Assembly: GCA_963693315.1 (NCBI GenBank)
Contig: OY856188.1
Location: forward strand, 95,661,745 to 95,725,744
Source of the DNA: Diogma glabrata
Lineage: Eukaryota; Arthropoda; Insecta; Diptera; Cylindrotomidae
Reading direction: 5' to 3'
DNA: 64,000 nucleotides
The notes under the pieces are model-generated. The model saw nothing but the letters and a program-made list of their open reading frames with translations, searched no databases and was not told the DNA's origin. Positions 46,545 to 57,270 of the stretch are shown piece after piece (the stretch's first letter is position 1; every line of letters starts with the position of its first letter). The position numbers and the translations under genes are program-made.

Positions 46545-49500
46545 TTATGTATGATTAAATAATTTGAGTCTATTATTATGAACAACTCTCGATCCCCTTC
46601 CAATACGAATAGTTGTATTTTGATTTGAATTTATTTGTACGACTTCGAACGGACCATTCCATGTGTGATCGAATTTACCTTTAGTTTGCTCATTTTTCAA
46701 CAACACCTTATCGCCTACTTGAAACTGAACATTATTACTAGTTCGATCATAATATAACTTTGACTTTTCCTTATGTTTGATTAAATTTTCTCGAGCTATT
46801 TCATAAGAATTTCCAAGTTTCGTGCGTAATTTTTGAATATAATCATCGGGATTGTAGAAAACTCTTGGCACATGTCTAAGACTTGTGGGAATATTAGGTT
46901 TGAAACCATGAACGATTTCAAATGGCATTAGACTTGTTGATGTATGGGGAGTAGAGTTGTATGTGAACATGGCAAAAGGCAGCCATCGATCCCATTCATT
47001 CGGATCTTTGTTTGTATAATTACGTAGGTACTCAATTAAAGTTCGATGTGATCTCTCCAATGCACCATTTGTTTGTGGGTGATAAGCAGTAGATTGAATT
47101 TTTTTTATTTTCAAAATTTTACAAAGATTTTTAAATAAAATACTTAAGAAATTAGTTCCTTGGTCGGTTAAAATACATAATGGGGTTCCAAATCTGCAGA
47201 TGAAATTTTCTACAAGAGCTTCAGCTATCGTCTCTGACAACTGATTTTCTATAGGAATTGCTAGCGAAAATTTTGATAAATCATCTTGTATAGTCAATAT
47301 AAAACGATTATTATTATAAGAAGGATTTAAAGGACCGACTACGTCAAGAAAAATTTTATCAAATGGTCGTTTTGATGTCGTTGTTAATACCATAGGACAT
47401 TTATTCGATTTAAAAACCTTATTTTTTTGACAAGACTCGCATTTAGATATAACCTTTCTTATAGTGCTCAACATTTTCGGGAAATAATAATACGATTTGA
47501 TTCTTTTGAAAGTTCTTTTTATTCCTTGATGTCCACCCAAAGATGACACATGAAATTCACTAATAACTCTTTGTATATCCAGATTGTTTTCTAATTTAAT
47601 AATAGTATTTTCTAGGCAAGTTTTTTCATCGGAGAGTTCATTCATTGGGCGTAGATCATTAATGGAATTTGGAGTTGGTTGAATACTGGGATTTTGATCA
47701 AGTATTTTTTGGTTGTCCAATTTAACCTGAGAGCGAGTAATGGCATGAATGGTTTCTTGATTGGCAGGTTGTAACTCAATTCTGCTCAAGGCATCCGCGT
47801 TCACATTATACTTCCCAGCTTTATATATTATCTCAAAATCAAAATCATCAAGTTCTATTCTCCACCGCATAAGTCTTGAAGAGGGGTTTTTAGATTTATT
47901 TAACCATATTAACGGTTTATGATCTGTGATAATTGTAAATTTTACGCCGTATAAATATGGACGAAAACGTTTAACTGCAAATACTATTGCAAGGAGTTCC
48001 TTTTCCACGGTAGGATAGTTACGCTCAGCTTTATTGATGACCCTGCTTGCAAAAGCTACTGGCAGGTCATCATCACCTTTTCTCTGAGAAAGAACTGCTC
48101 CAAGCGCAACATCACTTGCATCAGTCGTCACGTAAAATCGTTTTTCAAAATTAGGGTATTGCAAAATTGGAGGGTTAATTATTTTTTCTTTTAAAACTTC
48201 GAAACTATTTTGACAGAATGCATCCCAAATGAATTTGACGTCTTTTTTTAACAAGGCATTTAAAGGTTGCGCAATTTCAGAAAATCTGGCGATGAATCTA
48301 CGATAATAACCGATGAAACCCAAAAAGGATTTCACCTGTTTAGCAGTTTTAGGGATTGGGAAATTTTTAATGGCATGAATTTTTGAGGAATCTGGCTTTA
48401 TTCCATTCTTGGTTATTATGTGACCTAAATAACAAATTTCTTTTCTAAGAAAATTGCACTTTTTTGGTTGAAGCTTAAGGTTATACTTTCTAAAGCTTTG
48501 AAATACCTCGATCAGTTTCTTATTGTGATCTGTAAGGTTATGACCGTAGACAACTACGTCATCCAGATACACAAAGCATTTAAGACCATGTAATCCAGAT
48601 AAAACATTGTTCATGATTCTCTGGAAGGTAGCGGGAGCACCTTTTAGACCAAAGGGCATCCGTGTAAAGTGATAGTGGCCCATTTGAGTGCTAAAGGCGG
48701 TTTTTGGCTTATCTTCTGAACTGAGGGCTATTTGATGGTAGCCATCGGCTAAATCTAAGGTGGTAAAATACACTGCGTCACCCAACTGATCCAAAATATC
48801 GACTATATTAGGGAGTGGAAAAACATCATCTATTGTTATGTCGTTCAAACGCCGATAATCTACTACAACCCGAAACCGTTTACTGCCATCTGTTGATTTT
48901 TTAGGGACCACTAGTAACGGTGAATTAAATGGACTGTTGCTATTCTCAACAATTCCCTTCTCAATCATGTCCTTTACTTGAGTATTAATTTCGACTTTGG
49001 TTGACTGTGGAAGTCGATAAGGTTTGATATTAACTGGTCTTGTATTAGGAATCAGTGGAATATTATGAGACCCTGCATTAGTGACTGGTAATTGATCACC
49101 TGGCAAGTAAAATATGTCGTTGTACTCTCGACAAATCTTAGAAATAGAAATTTTCTCTTCGGAATTCATATGATCCATACATATTTCATTTTCCAATAAT
49201 GGTAATCTATTTTCTAATCTGTCGGACCAATCCTCTAATTTGAAAATATGATAATCTTTTAAATTTTCAGGTTCAATGTATATATTGTTTAATTTGACTA
49301 AAAAGTCGTTTGTATTTATAATACTTATAACTGCAAAAGAATTATTCACCTTTATGATGGAATTTGCAATGTAGACACCTGGAGAAATCATTTGAGACGG
49401 ACACAGGTATTCACTGTCACGATCCGTCTTAAATCTTAGTTTTATATTTGCTTCAGATCTACTAGGAATAGTTATTGGTGGGTTGTTTGAAGATAGATTT

Positions 49501-50114
49501 AACGAAAAATTTTCACGTGTTTCATAAACCATTGGATTTATTGTAATAACACTAAGAGAATAGTCTATAGTACATTGGTTAGGTCTGAGAAAATCATTAC
49601 CAAGGATGCCTGCACAGTTGATAGGAAAGTCTTCGGGTACTATATGAAAACGGTGAGGAACTAGACATTCATTTGATAAAATAATGTTTGAAGGACATAC
49701 TGCCAATGTTTCTATATGTTCTGAAGTTATTCCCTTAAGAGAAACCTTCAAGTCTGGATAACATTGTGTTTCAGGTATAATATAATTTTTTTTTAAAACG
49801 CTGATATCTGCACCAGTATCTACCAAGAAAACTTGAGGTGTGCTTAAGATATCTAAGTCCAAACACACGAATTTCATGTCATCATTATGGAAGTTGATTG
49901 ACAAGGAAAGTATATTTTTGGTTTGTAGTTTTTGAGAATATAGTGGATAGGAAGTATTTACTTGAGAGTTAAAACTGTTTTTGGAGTCGATAACTCTATC
50001 TTTCTGATTTTGATGCAGATTTAGATGTCCTGAACCCGAACCACTGCATCGTTGCATTCGCGGTTGGGTTCGCTCAAGTTTCCCAATTGTGGACTCAATG
50101 AAACTTGATTGTTG
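46545..50114 (-). CDS. pol: Gypsy Pol polyprotein (protease, RT, RNase H, integrase)
   Basis: The open frame runs from after a TAA at 50115-50117. It is reached from Gag by a -1 shift at 50078-50084, so the first Met (50057) need not be a start. Residues below count from that Met (1170 aa). The aspartic protease has VDTGA at 79-83. RT spans about 345-525 with DYRRLN (400-405) and YLDD (497-500). RNase H has DAS (647), E686, TDHKP (712) and ADALS (755). Integrase has the HHCC zinc finger at H836, H843, C873, C876 and the catalytic D905, D965, E1001, with 35 residues between the last two. A GPF module lies at about 1129-1142. Order PR-RT-RH-IN defines Ty3/Gypsy; similarity suggests the 412/mdg1 side of the family (inference). 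Confidence 0.95.
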   Translation of the reverse strand, partial: QQSSFIESTIGKLERTQPRMQRCSGSGSGHLNLHQNQKDRVIDSKNSFNSQVNTSYPLYSQKLQTKNILSLSINFHNDDMKFVCLDLDILSTPQVFLVDTGADISVLKKNYIIPETQCYPDLKVSLKGITSEHIETLAVCPSNIILSNECLVPHRFHIVPEDFPINCAGILGNDFLRPNQCTIDYSLSVITINPMVYETRENFSLNLSSNNPPITIPSRSEANIKLRFKTDRDSEYLCPSQMISPGVYIANSIIKVNNSFAVISIINTNDFLVKLNNIYIEPENLKDYHIFKLEDWSDRLENRLPLLENEICMDHMNSEEKISISKICREYNDIFYLPGDQLPVTNAGSHNIPLIPNTRPVNIKPYRLPQSTKVEINTQVKDMIEKGIVENSNSPFNSPLLVVPKKSTDGSKRFRVVVDYRRLNDITIDDVFPLPNIVDILDQLGDAVYFTTLDLADGYHQIALSSEDKPKTAFSTQMGHYHFTRMPFGLKGAPATFQRIMNNVLSGLHGLKCFVYLDDVVVYGHNLTDHNKKLIEVFQSFRKYNLKLQPKKCNFLRKEICYLGHIITKNGIKPDSSKIHAIKNFPIPKTAKQVKSFLGFIGYYRRFIARFSEIAQPLNALLKKDVKFIWDAFCQNSFEVLKEKIINPPILQYPNFEKRFYVTTDASDVALGAVLSQRKGDDDLPVAFASRVINKAERNYPTVEKELLAIVFAVKRFRPYLYGVKFTIITDHKPLIWLNKSKNPSSRLMRWRIELDDFDFEIIYKAGKYNVNADALSRIELQPANQETIHAITRSQVKLDNQKILDQNPSIQPTPNSINDLRPMNELSDEKTCLENTIIKLENNLDIQRVISEFHVSSLGGHQGIKRTFKRIKSYYYFPKMLSTIRKVISKCESCQKNKVFKSNKCPMVLTTTSKRPFDKIFLDVVGPLNPSYNNNRFILTIQDDLSKFSLAIPIENQLSETIAEALVENFICRFGTPLCILTDQGTNFLSILFKNLCKILKIKKIQSTAYHPQTNGALERSHRTLIEYLRNYTNKDPNEWDRWLPFAMFTYNSTPHTSTSLMPFEIVHGFKPNIPTSLRHVPRVFYNPDDYIQKLRTKLGNSYEIARENLIKHKEKSKLYYDRTSNNVQFQVGDKVLLKNEQTKGKFDHTWNGPFEVVQINSNQNTTIRIGRGSRVVHNNRLKLFNHT

Positions 50115-51202
50115 TTATTTTGGTTAACTCTATTTCTGGAGCGACACACACTAATATGATGGCCTTGTTTTTTACAATAGGCACAACTTAAGAATAAATG
50201 ATTTATACGAGGAGGTTGGCTAAAAGTCGGTCTAAATTGCCGAGGAGAATGAGTTTGATTGCTATTCTGAGGAAAAGAATTCGTATAGTAATTTTGATGG
50301 TTGGTTGAATTACGATTGTAGCAGGTTTTGGCGTTATGACCAATTTTAGAGCATATCTGGCAAGTGGTTGGTGTAGTAGAAGCTTCATTTTTAATCAGTT
50401 TGTTCTTGCTAGATACGACCAAGCTTTCTTCTTCAATAGCTTTGAAAATAGCGTCTTTAAGGTTATTATATCTGGATGCTTTTATTATTAATTTAATTGG
50501 ATCTTTTAATCCATCTTGAAAAGATCTTAGCGCAGTACGAGAATTGATTTGTTGGATATTTTTATCTAAATTATCATTCCCGTTGAGAGAAGATGTATTT
50601 AATTCGGCCAGTAATTTTTCTATCCTATTCGCAAAATCTTTGACAGGCTCACCAAAGCGTTGTTGGGCTTGTACTAGTTCTACCTGAACATGTTCAAATG
50701 TTCTAACATTAAGAAATTTCGAATTTAAATCTTGTTTTAATTCTTGCCATGAATTATATTTATTTATTAAAACGGTTTTATTGTACGCATCATCAACCAA
50801 TTTTATTTGAACTAGTTCCAAAAAAGTGGGAATATCTTCCATTTTTATATCTTTGTAAATTATATTACAACAATTAAGAAATCTGTGAAGCTTATCCTGA
50901 CTTCCATTAAACTCAGGGATTAATTTGAAGGCTCGATCGAAACTAAAATCCATTGTGGAAGGGATCAATTCCTTGGAATCAGTAGAATTCGTATTATATA
51001 AACCTGCATGAACTAACCCAGGTTCCAATAATATAGGAAAGGTTAAGTGGTAGTAAGGCAAAAGAGACGTAGATGGTCTGGCAACTACCGGTAAATTTTG
51101 TGTTTCCGTATTAATATCAATTATATTCGAATCTGAGATTTTATTATTATTAATTTTTTTTACTTTTCTGTTACGTAGTTGAAGAGAATCGAGAGACGAC
51201 AT
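50021..51202 (-). CDS. gag: Gypsy Gag with two zinc knuckles
   Basis: 393 aa starting at the ATG at 51202-51200, the first in the frame after the leader. The central part (about 90-260) is a typical helical retrotransposon capsid region with FNGSQDKLHRFLN and EPVKDFANRIEKLL. Two CX2CX4HX4C zinc knuckles follow, C281-C294 and C340-C353, which bind genomic RNA. Linkers are Asn/Gln-rich. The Gly374-Asn375 codons form the frameshift heptamer. Gag ends at TAA 50023-50021, 94 nt after the pol frame opens. Confidence 0.93.
   Translation of the reverse strand: MSSLDSLQLRNRKVKKINNNKISDSNIIDINTETQNLPVVARPSTSLLPYYHLTFPILLEPGLVHAGLYNTNSTDSKELIPSTMDFSFDRAFKLIPEFNGSQDKLHRFLNCCNIIYKDIKMEDIPTFLELVQIKLVDDAYNKTVLINKYNSWQELKQDLNSKFLNVRTFEHVQVELVQAQQRFGEPVKDFANRIEKLLAELNTSSLNGNDNLDKNIQQINSRTALRSFQDGLKDPIKLIIKASRYNNLKDAIFKAIEEESLVVSSKNKLIKNEASTTPTTCQICSKIGHNAKTCYNRNSTNHQNYYTNSFPQNSNQTHSPRQFRPTFSQPPRINHLFLSCAYCKKQGHHISVCRSRNRVNQNNNNQVSLSPQLGNLSEPNRECNDAVVRVQDI
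50032..50084 (-). promoter_or_regulatory. -1 ribosomal frameshift signal (GGGAAAC plus stem-loop)
   Basis: On the minus strand the heptamer G_GGA_AAC (50084-50078) is in the Gag reading register, so tRNAs on GGA AAC can slip back to GGG AAA, which is exactly the pol frame. After a 6-nt spacer (TTGAGC) comes a stem: GAACCCAACC (50071-50062) pairs with GGTTCGGGTTC (50042-50032) with one bulged C, a 10-bp helix around a 19-nt loop. This is the standard architecture of a -1 frameshift site and explains how Gag-Pol is made. Confidence 0.88.
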
Positions 51203-52132
51203 TAATCAAAGTGTGACTTATTCAAAAAAACTATTTAAAACATGTATTAATGTTAAATATATTATAAGAAAATACTCTTCTAAGAAAACATAAAATAAAA
51301 TAATTCACGCTAATCAATTCATTTACTATTTGTCACTTTGTACATGAAAATTTTAATCATTTATTTTCAATTTATAAAGAGAAATTTATAAGAATTTATA
51401 AGAAAAATTTTACTCACACAATACACCTAAATCCAAATCCCGTATCAATGTTGTATGTACGTATGACCTGACGCAGCTTATATTCGATTATTTTCCATTA
51501 GATATGCATTGATGAAAAATGATAAACTTCCAAATATGAAATAATATAACTTCAGTAGCAGCAACCCATATAACTTTAGTAGCAGCAAAACAATATAACT
51601 TCAGTAGCAGCAAAACAATATAACTTCAGTAGCAGCAATACCATTTTATTTAGCAATTTCAATTCAATAACAGGAACTTTTTTTATAATTATGTACAATA
51701 AATGTTGATGTACGTTCTTATTATTTTTTTTTTTATGATTAACGATTATCGATTAACTTGTTTATTTTTCACACAAAATTTATAATTAATATTGTGTTTT
51801 TTCAAAATTTAATTTTAACAAGTAGCACTATTTGGAAATTAGTATTTTGATTATGTTTTCGAAAAAACTTAAACACAATTAGATGCACATGAATCAATAA
51901 TATTTATCGTTTGGCATTGTTTATGTAACAGGAAATTTTTTTTAAAAGTACAATAAATGTTGATGTACATTCTTGTTTTTTTTGTAGTTAAATATGTACA
52001 ATAAGTACAGTTCACTATTAAAAATTATTGTTCATAAAAATTTAAATAAACTTTTTATAGAAAAACTTAAACTATAACTAGATGCACGATTATTATCGTA
52101 TGGCACCATTAATCTTAAAGCTGTCACCAAAT
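51203..52132 (-). other. Gypsy leader with short tandem repeats
   Basis: A 930-bp untranslated leader. It contains four copies of a unit of about 25 bp with ATAACTTCAGTAGCAGCAA (51543-51648). A diverged internal duplication around GTACAATAAATGTTGATGTAC is at about 51690 and 51950. Packaging or regulatory roles are possible but not shown. Confidence 0.7.
52120..52129 (-). other. Gypsy primer-binding site
   Basis: On the minus strand TGGTGACAGC starts three bases after the 5' LTR. It is complementary to a tRNA 3' end GCTGTCACCA. I cannot name the tRNA without the host set. Confidence 0.65.
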
Positions 52133-52437
52133 TGTTAGGATTAAGTTTTTCATCTATGAACACTTTTCTAAACTTTTAATTTTCAAACAAAACAAGAAAA
52201 ACTTTTGATTGATTTTATTTATTATTTATATTAATATTTATTTATTTTTTGAGAACAAGTTTATTGTAATTACTTCTTGGATGAACTGAACGATTGCTCT
52301 TTTAAAATTCCTATTTTTATATCATTTTATTATATACAATTATTTATATAAAGCAAGTATAAGTTATATATATAACAATTACAGGTTTTACAATTTTTAA
52401 GAGCTTTTAAACCTTTTGAACGCGGGTGCATATAACA
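52133..52437 (-). repeat. Gypsy 5' LTR (promoter end)
   Basis: 305 bp, a direct copy of 45808-46112. Transcription would run leftward from here. Confidence 0.95.
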
Positions 52438-52441
52438 CCAA

Positions 52442-52949
52442 TCTACTTCTTTACTAGCCAATCACAGTGAATAAGATATAAATTAGTACAACAAAACAGC
52501 TAATTATTGCGTCAATGCTACCGGCAATCGTTGAATACGAATAATAAATCAATATAACAGCCAATCGGTGCCCCAATTTACCCAATCCATAAAACAGCCC
52601 AACGGTGCCTGTTAATTGAATAAAAAAAATAATGCAACATAATAACCAATCGAGGTGACTATGGAATATCTTTGAATATATATCACAATTGTGGTCAATA
52701 GAATGCAAAAATAGATTATTCATTACTGCCACCAAACGGTAGATTTTGTACATTATTTGTGAATCAAGGTAAATGGGGATAAATTTATTCGATATTGTTG
52801 ATATAGCTTTTGATGCCGTTATTGATGTTACTGTTGTACAAAATCACTTCCCAAACAAGTTATTTTCGATTAATTAATAATCAAAATTTTACTCACTTTT
52901 GATGATGACAATAAAATTGTCAAATGTTGAACATGATTCACAAGCATTG
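52442..52949. other. Non-coding flank between Gypsy and BEL
   Basis: It has loose repeats of a CCAATC and ACAGCC-containing motif. The minus frame 52454-52753 would encode a hydrophobic peptide with no domain, probably chance. Confidence 0.4.
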
Positions 52950-53230
52950 TGTTTGAAGTTTGTGAAAACAAACAAAATATAAAAAGTAAATAGTTATGAA
53001 AGTAGCTACAGAACGTGGTTGATCGTTGAAAGCCCGGAGGTCATCTTCGTCAATGAACATTTTAGTTTTAGTACTAGTTTTATGTAATGTAAAGATAATA
53101 TATCTACTTTTTTGTAATAAAACCTCTCTTTTGTTTTATATATCTCAACTGTGTAACGTAACCGAATAAAATAAATCAAATAAATAATATAGAAAAGTGT
53201 TACTTAAAACCATCTAATAGAGTTTTTTAT
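52950..53230 (+). repeat. Left LTR segment of the BEL/Pao element
   Basis: TGTTTGAAGTTTGTGAAAAC begins a stretch of at least 106 bp that recurs at 63896-64000 at the other end of the BEL coding region. The right end of this LTR is unclear because a LINE 3' end follows. AATAAA signals lie near 53165 and 53178. Confidence 0.7.
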
Positions 53231-53269
53231 TTTTTAGAATAAAATCGAAACAACAAAATAAATTTGTGA

Positions 53270-53982
53270 AGGTTTTTGGTACCAAAACCTGGAATAATCA
53301 TATCATACTACAGCTAGTAGTGACCGAATTATTGGTGTTAAACGTTTGATATCTAAAGCTATTCGAATAATTAATCAATTGCCTTTTGACTATCCAACCA
53401 AAAAGTTATACACAAACATACTATCGATCGAGCCACTTATCAAATATGAGTGTGTTATCTTTGTATTCAAAGTAAAACACAAACTTATTAGAAATAATAT
53501 TGTTCTAAGGGAAGTAAGTGAGATCCATTCATATCCTACAAGACAAAGTAATCATTATTATGTGGACTTCTTTCGCACTTGTGGTGGTCAAGCAAACATC
53601 CTGTATAAAGGACTTAATCTCTTTAATAATTTACCGGAATCTTTAAAAGCAATCTACAAAATTTCTACTTTTAAAAAGTACTTAACTGAGTATCTCTTAA
53701 AAAACTAGATAAAATGCAAACAGCTCTTTATGAATCTTTATGAATTTTAATGAATTTTTGTAAATATAAATTGAATGTTATGTTAAATATTAAAATAATA
53801 AATATCAAATCAATGTAATTCTTAATACTAATTAAATAAATTAATAAATACACGAATCTTGCCCACAGACATTACTTGTCTTTGCAAGCTATTGCGATTA
53901 GAATTAATTTTAAAATTTTTTATTAAAATTGTAATTAATTTTGATCTTAAAATAAAGAAAAAAAAAAAAAAAAAAAAAAAAT
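53270..53982 (+). pseudogene. LINE 3' end with poly(A)
   Basis: A frame of about 140 codons (about 53298-53708) matches the C-terminal region after the RT domain of CR1/Jockey-like LINEs. It shows KAIRIINQLPFDYPTKKLYT, IHSYPTRQSNHYY, KGLNLFNNLPESLKAI and FKKYLTEYLL. A 3' untranslated part of about 250 bp ends in an A-run (53958-53981). It is 5'-truncated and lies in or just after the BEL left LTR. The Met used at 53346 is a TTG and not a real start. Confidence 0.7.
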
Positions 53983-54189
53983 ACAGCCTTATACATCAAT
54001 ATTTCAACTTTATATAGCGTTATATCTTTATGTACCAACCAGCTCTAACTCACACCATACTGCTTCATACAAATAACTGGAGCTCACTATTGATACAGCG
54101 TGCGGTTAGGTATACAACAAGCAATCCAAGCACAATTTTATTATACTATTTTGTGTGAGCAAGTCAACTAATATTGTGAAGTGAGTAAA

Positions 54190-55330
54190 GCAGAATTTAG
54201 AATAACACATGCAAATTACCCCCCTTATCAAACTAAAGTCAAATCTCAGAACGACTAAAACGACTACGTGATCGTGTGGTTTCGCAGATCAAAACCGCAT
54301 TAAAATCCGCTGAGGCAATCACGGCTATCACAGGAATTGAAGCTTTTGCTAGTCGATTAGAAGTTTTAGAGTCAAGTTACAAGTTAGTTTAGAGTCAACG
54401 TTCAACGAATACGAGATTGAACTGTTTGCATATGATAATTATGAGCCAATTACAGCAAAGGTAGATGAGGTGTATTGGAAAGCACGCGAATTGTTTTTAG
54501 AAGCATCGGTAAAGCAAAAACCGCTAGTAGCGAATCCTTTAGAACTAAATATGTCTTTGGAAAATTTCGTGACACAAAAACGATCATTTTATGAAAAACT
54601 AAATTCAAAACATCAAGCACGGCTTCCCAAAATCACCACCATGCCGTTTGCTGGTGAATACCAATGCTGGCCATCATTCCATGGTTTATTCACAATAACG
54701 GTTCATGATAGTAAAAATAAAAGAAACGTGTACAAATTTCAAATACTATAAGTGAATTGCTGAGGGGCTTCGTTGATTTGTCAAATTATTACTGATGCCA
54801 ATCATACCGAGGCATGGGATAAACTATGTAAGCGATATAACAAGCTCAACCCATTTATTCACTCACACATTCAATCATTCTTTAATCAAAAATCGTGCTA
54901 TCAAGCAAAAGGGAAAGAACTAAGACGCCTTGTAGAACACGCAGACGAGATTACCCTTAAGCTTTGAGTATTGGGTCCTGAAGGCGACACACGTGATCCT
55001 TGGCTTATTTATCATCTAACATCAAAAATCAAAAATGAGTCAAAACTTTGGGCCGAACATTCAGTAGATAAAAAATATCCATCGTTGAATGACTTTATTC
55101 AGTTTCTTTCAAGGCTTATAAATCCACTGTGGCTCCCAAACATTCAGTCAGAAGTTTCCTAACGAGTATTGAAATAACACAAGTATGCTTTATACGTAAA
55201 GATGCACATCTGATTCACAAATGTCCTACGTTTAAAACTTACCGTTGGAAACTCGTCACAAAACCGTACTCGGAAAGGAACTAAGGAAGAAAGCACTAAG
55301 TGTTATAACAAGGCATGCTGTCTTATTTGC
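54190..55330 (+). pseudogene. BEL/Pao gag
   Basis: Fragments in shifting frames read as BEL Gag: a coiled start (RLRDRVVSQIKTALKSAEA near 54255-54310), AKVDEVYWKARELFLEA (54460-54510), LPKITTMPFAGEYQCWPSFH (54620-54680), then EAWDKLCKRYN (54800). A zinc-knuckle relic with CFIRKDAHLIHKCPTF (55180-55230) follows. At least three frame breaks or stops make it non-functional. Confidence 0.75.
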
Positions 55331-55579
55331 AACAAACGTCATCACACGTTGCTTCACGACAGCAATCTACCATCGATAACATCATCTAAAAGTATAACAC
55401 CAATTACAACCCATCACATTCACTGCGATGATCCAATGAATTCAAATCAACCTAGTGCATCATCTGTCAATTCATATACACAGGAAGCAGTATCAAAAGA
55501 TGAACAAAAGCTAATATTTCGAACGCTTTTCATAACGCATGAGACTATCCTACCAACAGTAGTAGTACACTTGTCATCA

Positions 55580-56217
55580 TGAACAGGACAACTCCAGCTA
55601 GCAAGGACATTGCTTGATTCCGGCTCCAAAATGACATTTGTGTCAAAATCATGCATACAACGCCTAGGTCTTAAACGAACACATGCCTCAATTACAATTC
55701 ACGGTCTAGCATCAACTCCAGCTGGAATTACAAAAGAAAAAACCGAGATAACGCTAACATCAGGTGTAGATAAATACTACACTATTGCTATTGAAGCATA
55801 TGTTGTACCACAAACTGCTCACCTTCTACCAAGTAAACACCACTCCAGTGCAATTCATCCAATTTTAAGTTCAATACAGTTGGCAGACCCCAACTTTCAT
55901 AATAGTAATGAAATCGATATATTATTAGGTGCTGCTGTGTTTTTTGAACTATTACAGCCCGAACAGGTAACAATTTCTGGCCTACCTACCCACCAGAACT
56001 CAAAATTCTGTTGCCTGTCGAAGGCACTTTAAAATCCAATACTACAGAGTCAACATATGTTCATACCGTTCTTGAGTCAGTCACTCCTACCAATTATCAA
56101 GAGGACGAAAGTATACTCTTCAACAAGTTTTGGGAAATCAAACAATCGAATCGCTGGTGTGAAAAACATTTCAAGGAAACGTCTACTATAGAGATGCATC
56201 TGAGAGATTTTGTGTAA
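55580..56217 (+). pseudogene. BEL/Pao protease and RT start
   Basis: The retropepsin motif LLDSGSKMTFVSKSCIQRL (55610-55670) and the following GLASTPAG and DILLGAAVFF blocks match BEL proteases of the DUF1758 type. From 56090 NKFWEIKQSNRWCEKHF matches the BEL RT N-terminal linker. A shift at about 56010-56030 separates the two frames. Confidence 0.8.
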
Positions 56218-57270
56218 GACTGCCATTCAAATGTCCAAGACCACGGCTGGGGAACTCATTTTATGCAACCCAAAAGAGGTTGTTATCTATGGAAAAGAAA
56301 TTTAAAATATCACCCGAATTCCAAATGAATTACACACAATTTATGCGTGAATACATAGATTTGGGTCATTTGAGTCATCTTTCCTGGTCAAAGGTTCGAG
56401 CAAGCAACGATGATAAATGATAAATGATGGCCATGCTGTCAAACCACCACATCAGTCTCACTAAGTAATACATAGCACATTGGACCTAACACTCAATCAG
56501 ACCTTACAACGATTGTATTGCAGTTTCGAAAGTCAATAATTGTCTTAGTCGCCGGCATTAAAAAAATGTATAGGCAAGTAAAAATGAATTCGATCGATGC
56601 ATATTATCAATTCATACTTTGGCGAGAGCCCGAAAGATCCGATAAACGCTTATAAACTGAATACAATCATATATGGCGCAGCGTATGCTCCGAACTTAGC
56701 AATCCAAACGCTTCAGCGGTGTACAGAAGAATATCAAACAGTTTTTTCAGAGTAGCTCAATCAAATTGCTCGGACTTTTATGTCGATGACTTATTAACGG
56801 GTTGCAATTCGTTAGATGGTGTTAGTGTCTAAAAACCAATATTATTACCATTAAAGGCTCCAATGGGTTTTAATTAAGAAAATGGAGGTCCAACTCACCT
56901 AAGCTTTTGCAGTCGTTCACGCCTGAAGAAATTAAAAATACACCAAAGTTAATTGAATATGATCCTGCGTTAAAACATTGGGAGTGTCTTGGCACTCAGA
57001 AACCGACACGTTACAGTTAGAGCTATTCAAGGGACAGTGTTGATTGGACAAAGTGGAGCATGTTTTCAGCGGCATCATCAGTTTACGATCCACTTGGCTG
57101 GTTATCTTCAGTGATTATTCCATTTAAGATCACACTCCAAAAAATATGGCTGATCAAGGTTGATTGGGATTTACAGTTACCAGAACAAATAACCAATTGG
57201 AATGGAAAGAGATTCGAGTTTGACAACCCATTTGAAGCAAAGGTCCCCTCAATTAAACGCATTCTATGAT
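56218..57270 (+). pseudogene. BEL/Pao reverse transcriptase, heavily decayed
   Basis: Recognisable in three frames: LPFKCPRPRLGNSFYATQKR (56220-56280), GIKKMYRQVKMN (56555-56590), YGAAYAPNLAIQTLQR (56675-56720), the catalytic YVDDLLTGCNSLDG (56777-56818), and ASSVYDPLGWLSSVIIPFKI (57070-57130). Stops and small deletions lie between. It would have copied the element RNA. Confidence 0.8.

Larger units (their letters stand above)
45808..52437 (-). mobile_element. Complete Ty3/Gypsy LTR retrotransposon
   Basis: It is 6.63 kb with two LTRs of 305 bp that look identical by eye, and a CCAA target duplication (45804-45807, 52438-52441). In transcription order (minus): 5' LTR 52437-52133, primer-binding site, long leader, gag 51202-50021, pol 50114-46545, polypurine tract, 3' LTR 46112-45808. 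All catalytic motifs are present and no frame is broken apart from the programmed gag/pol shift. No env is seen. This is the only mobile element in the window that looks intact. Confidence 0.95.

Noticed and set aside
52454..52753. Hydrophobic membrane protein of 99 codons
   Set aside because: It is composed of AT-rich loose repeats, with no domain and no supporting context.
53346..53708. Host gene of 120 codons
   Set aside because: It matches the C-terminal region of LINE polyproteins and is followed by a poly(A) tail. The start codon is TTG.
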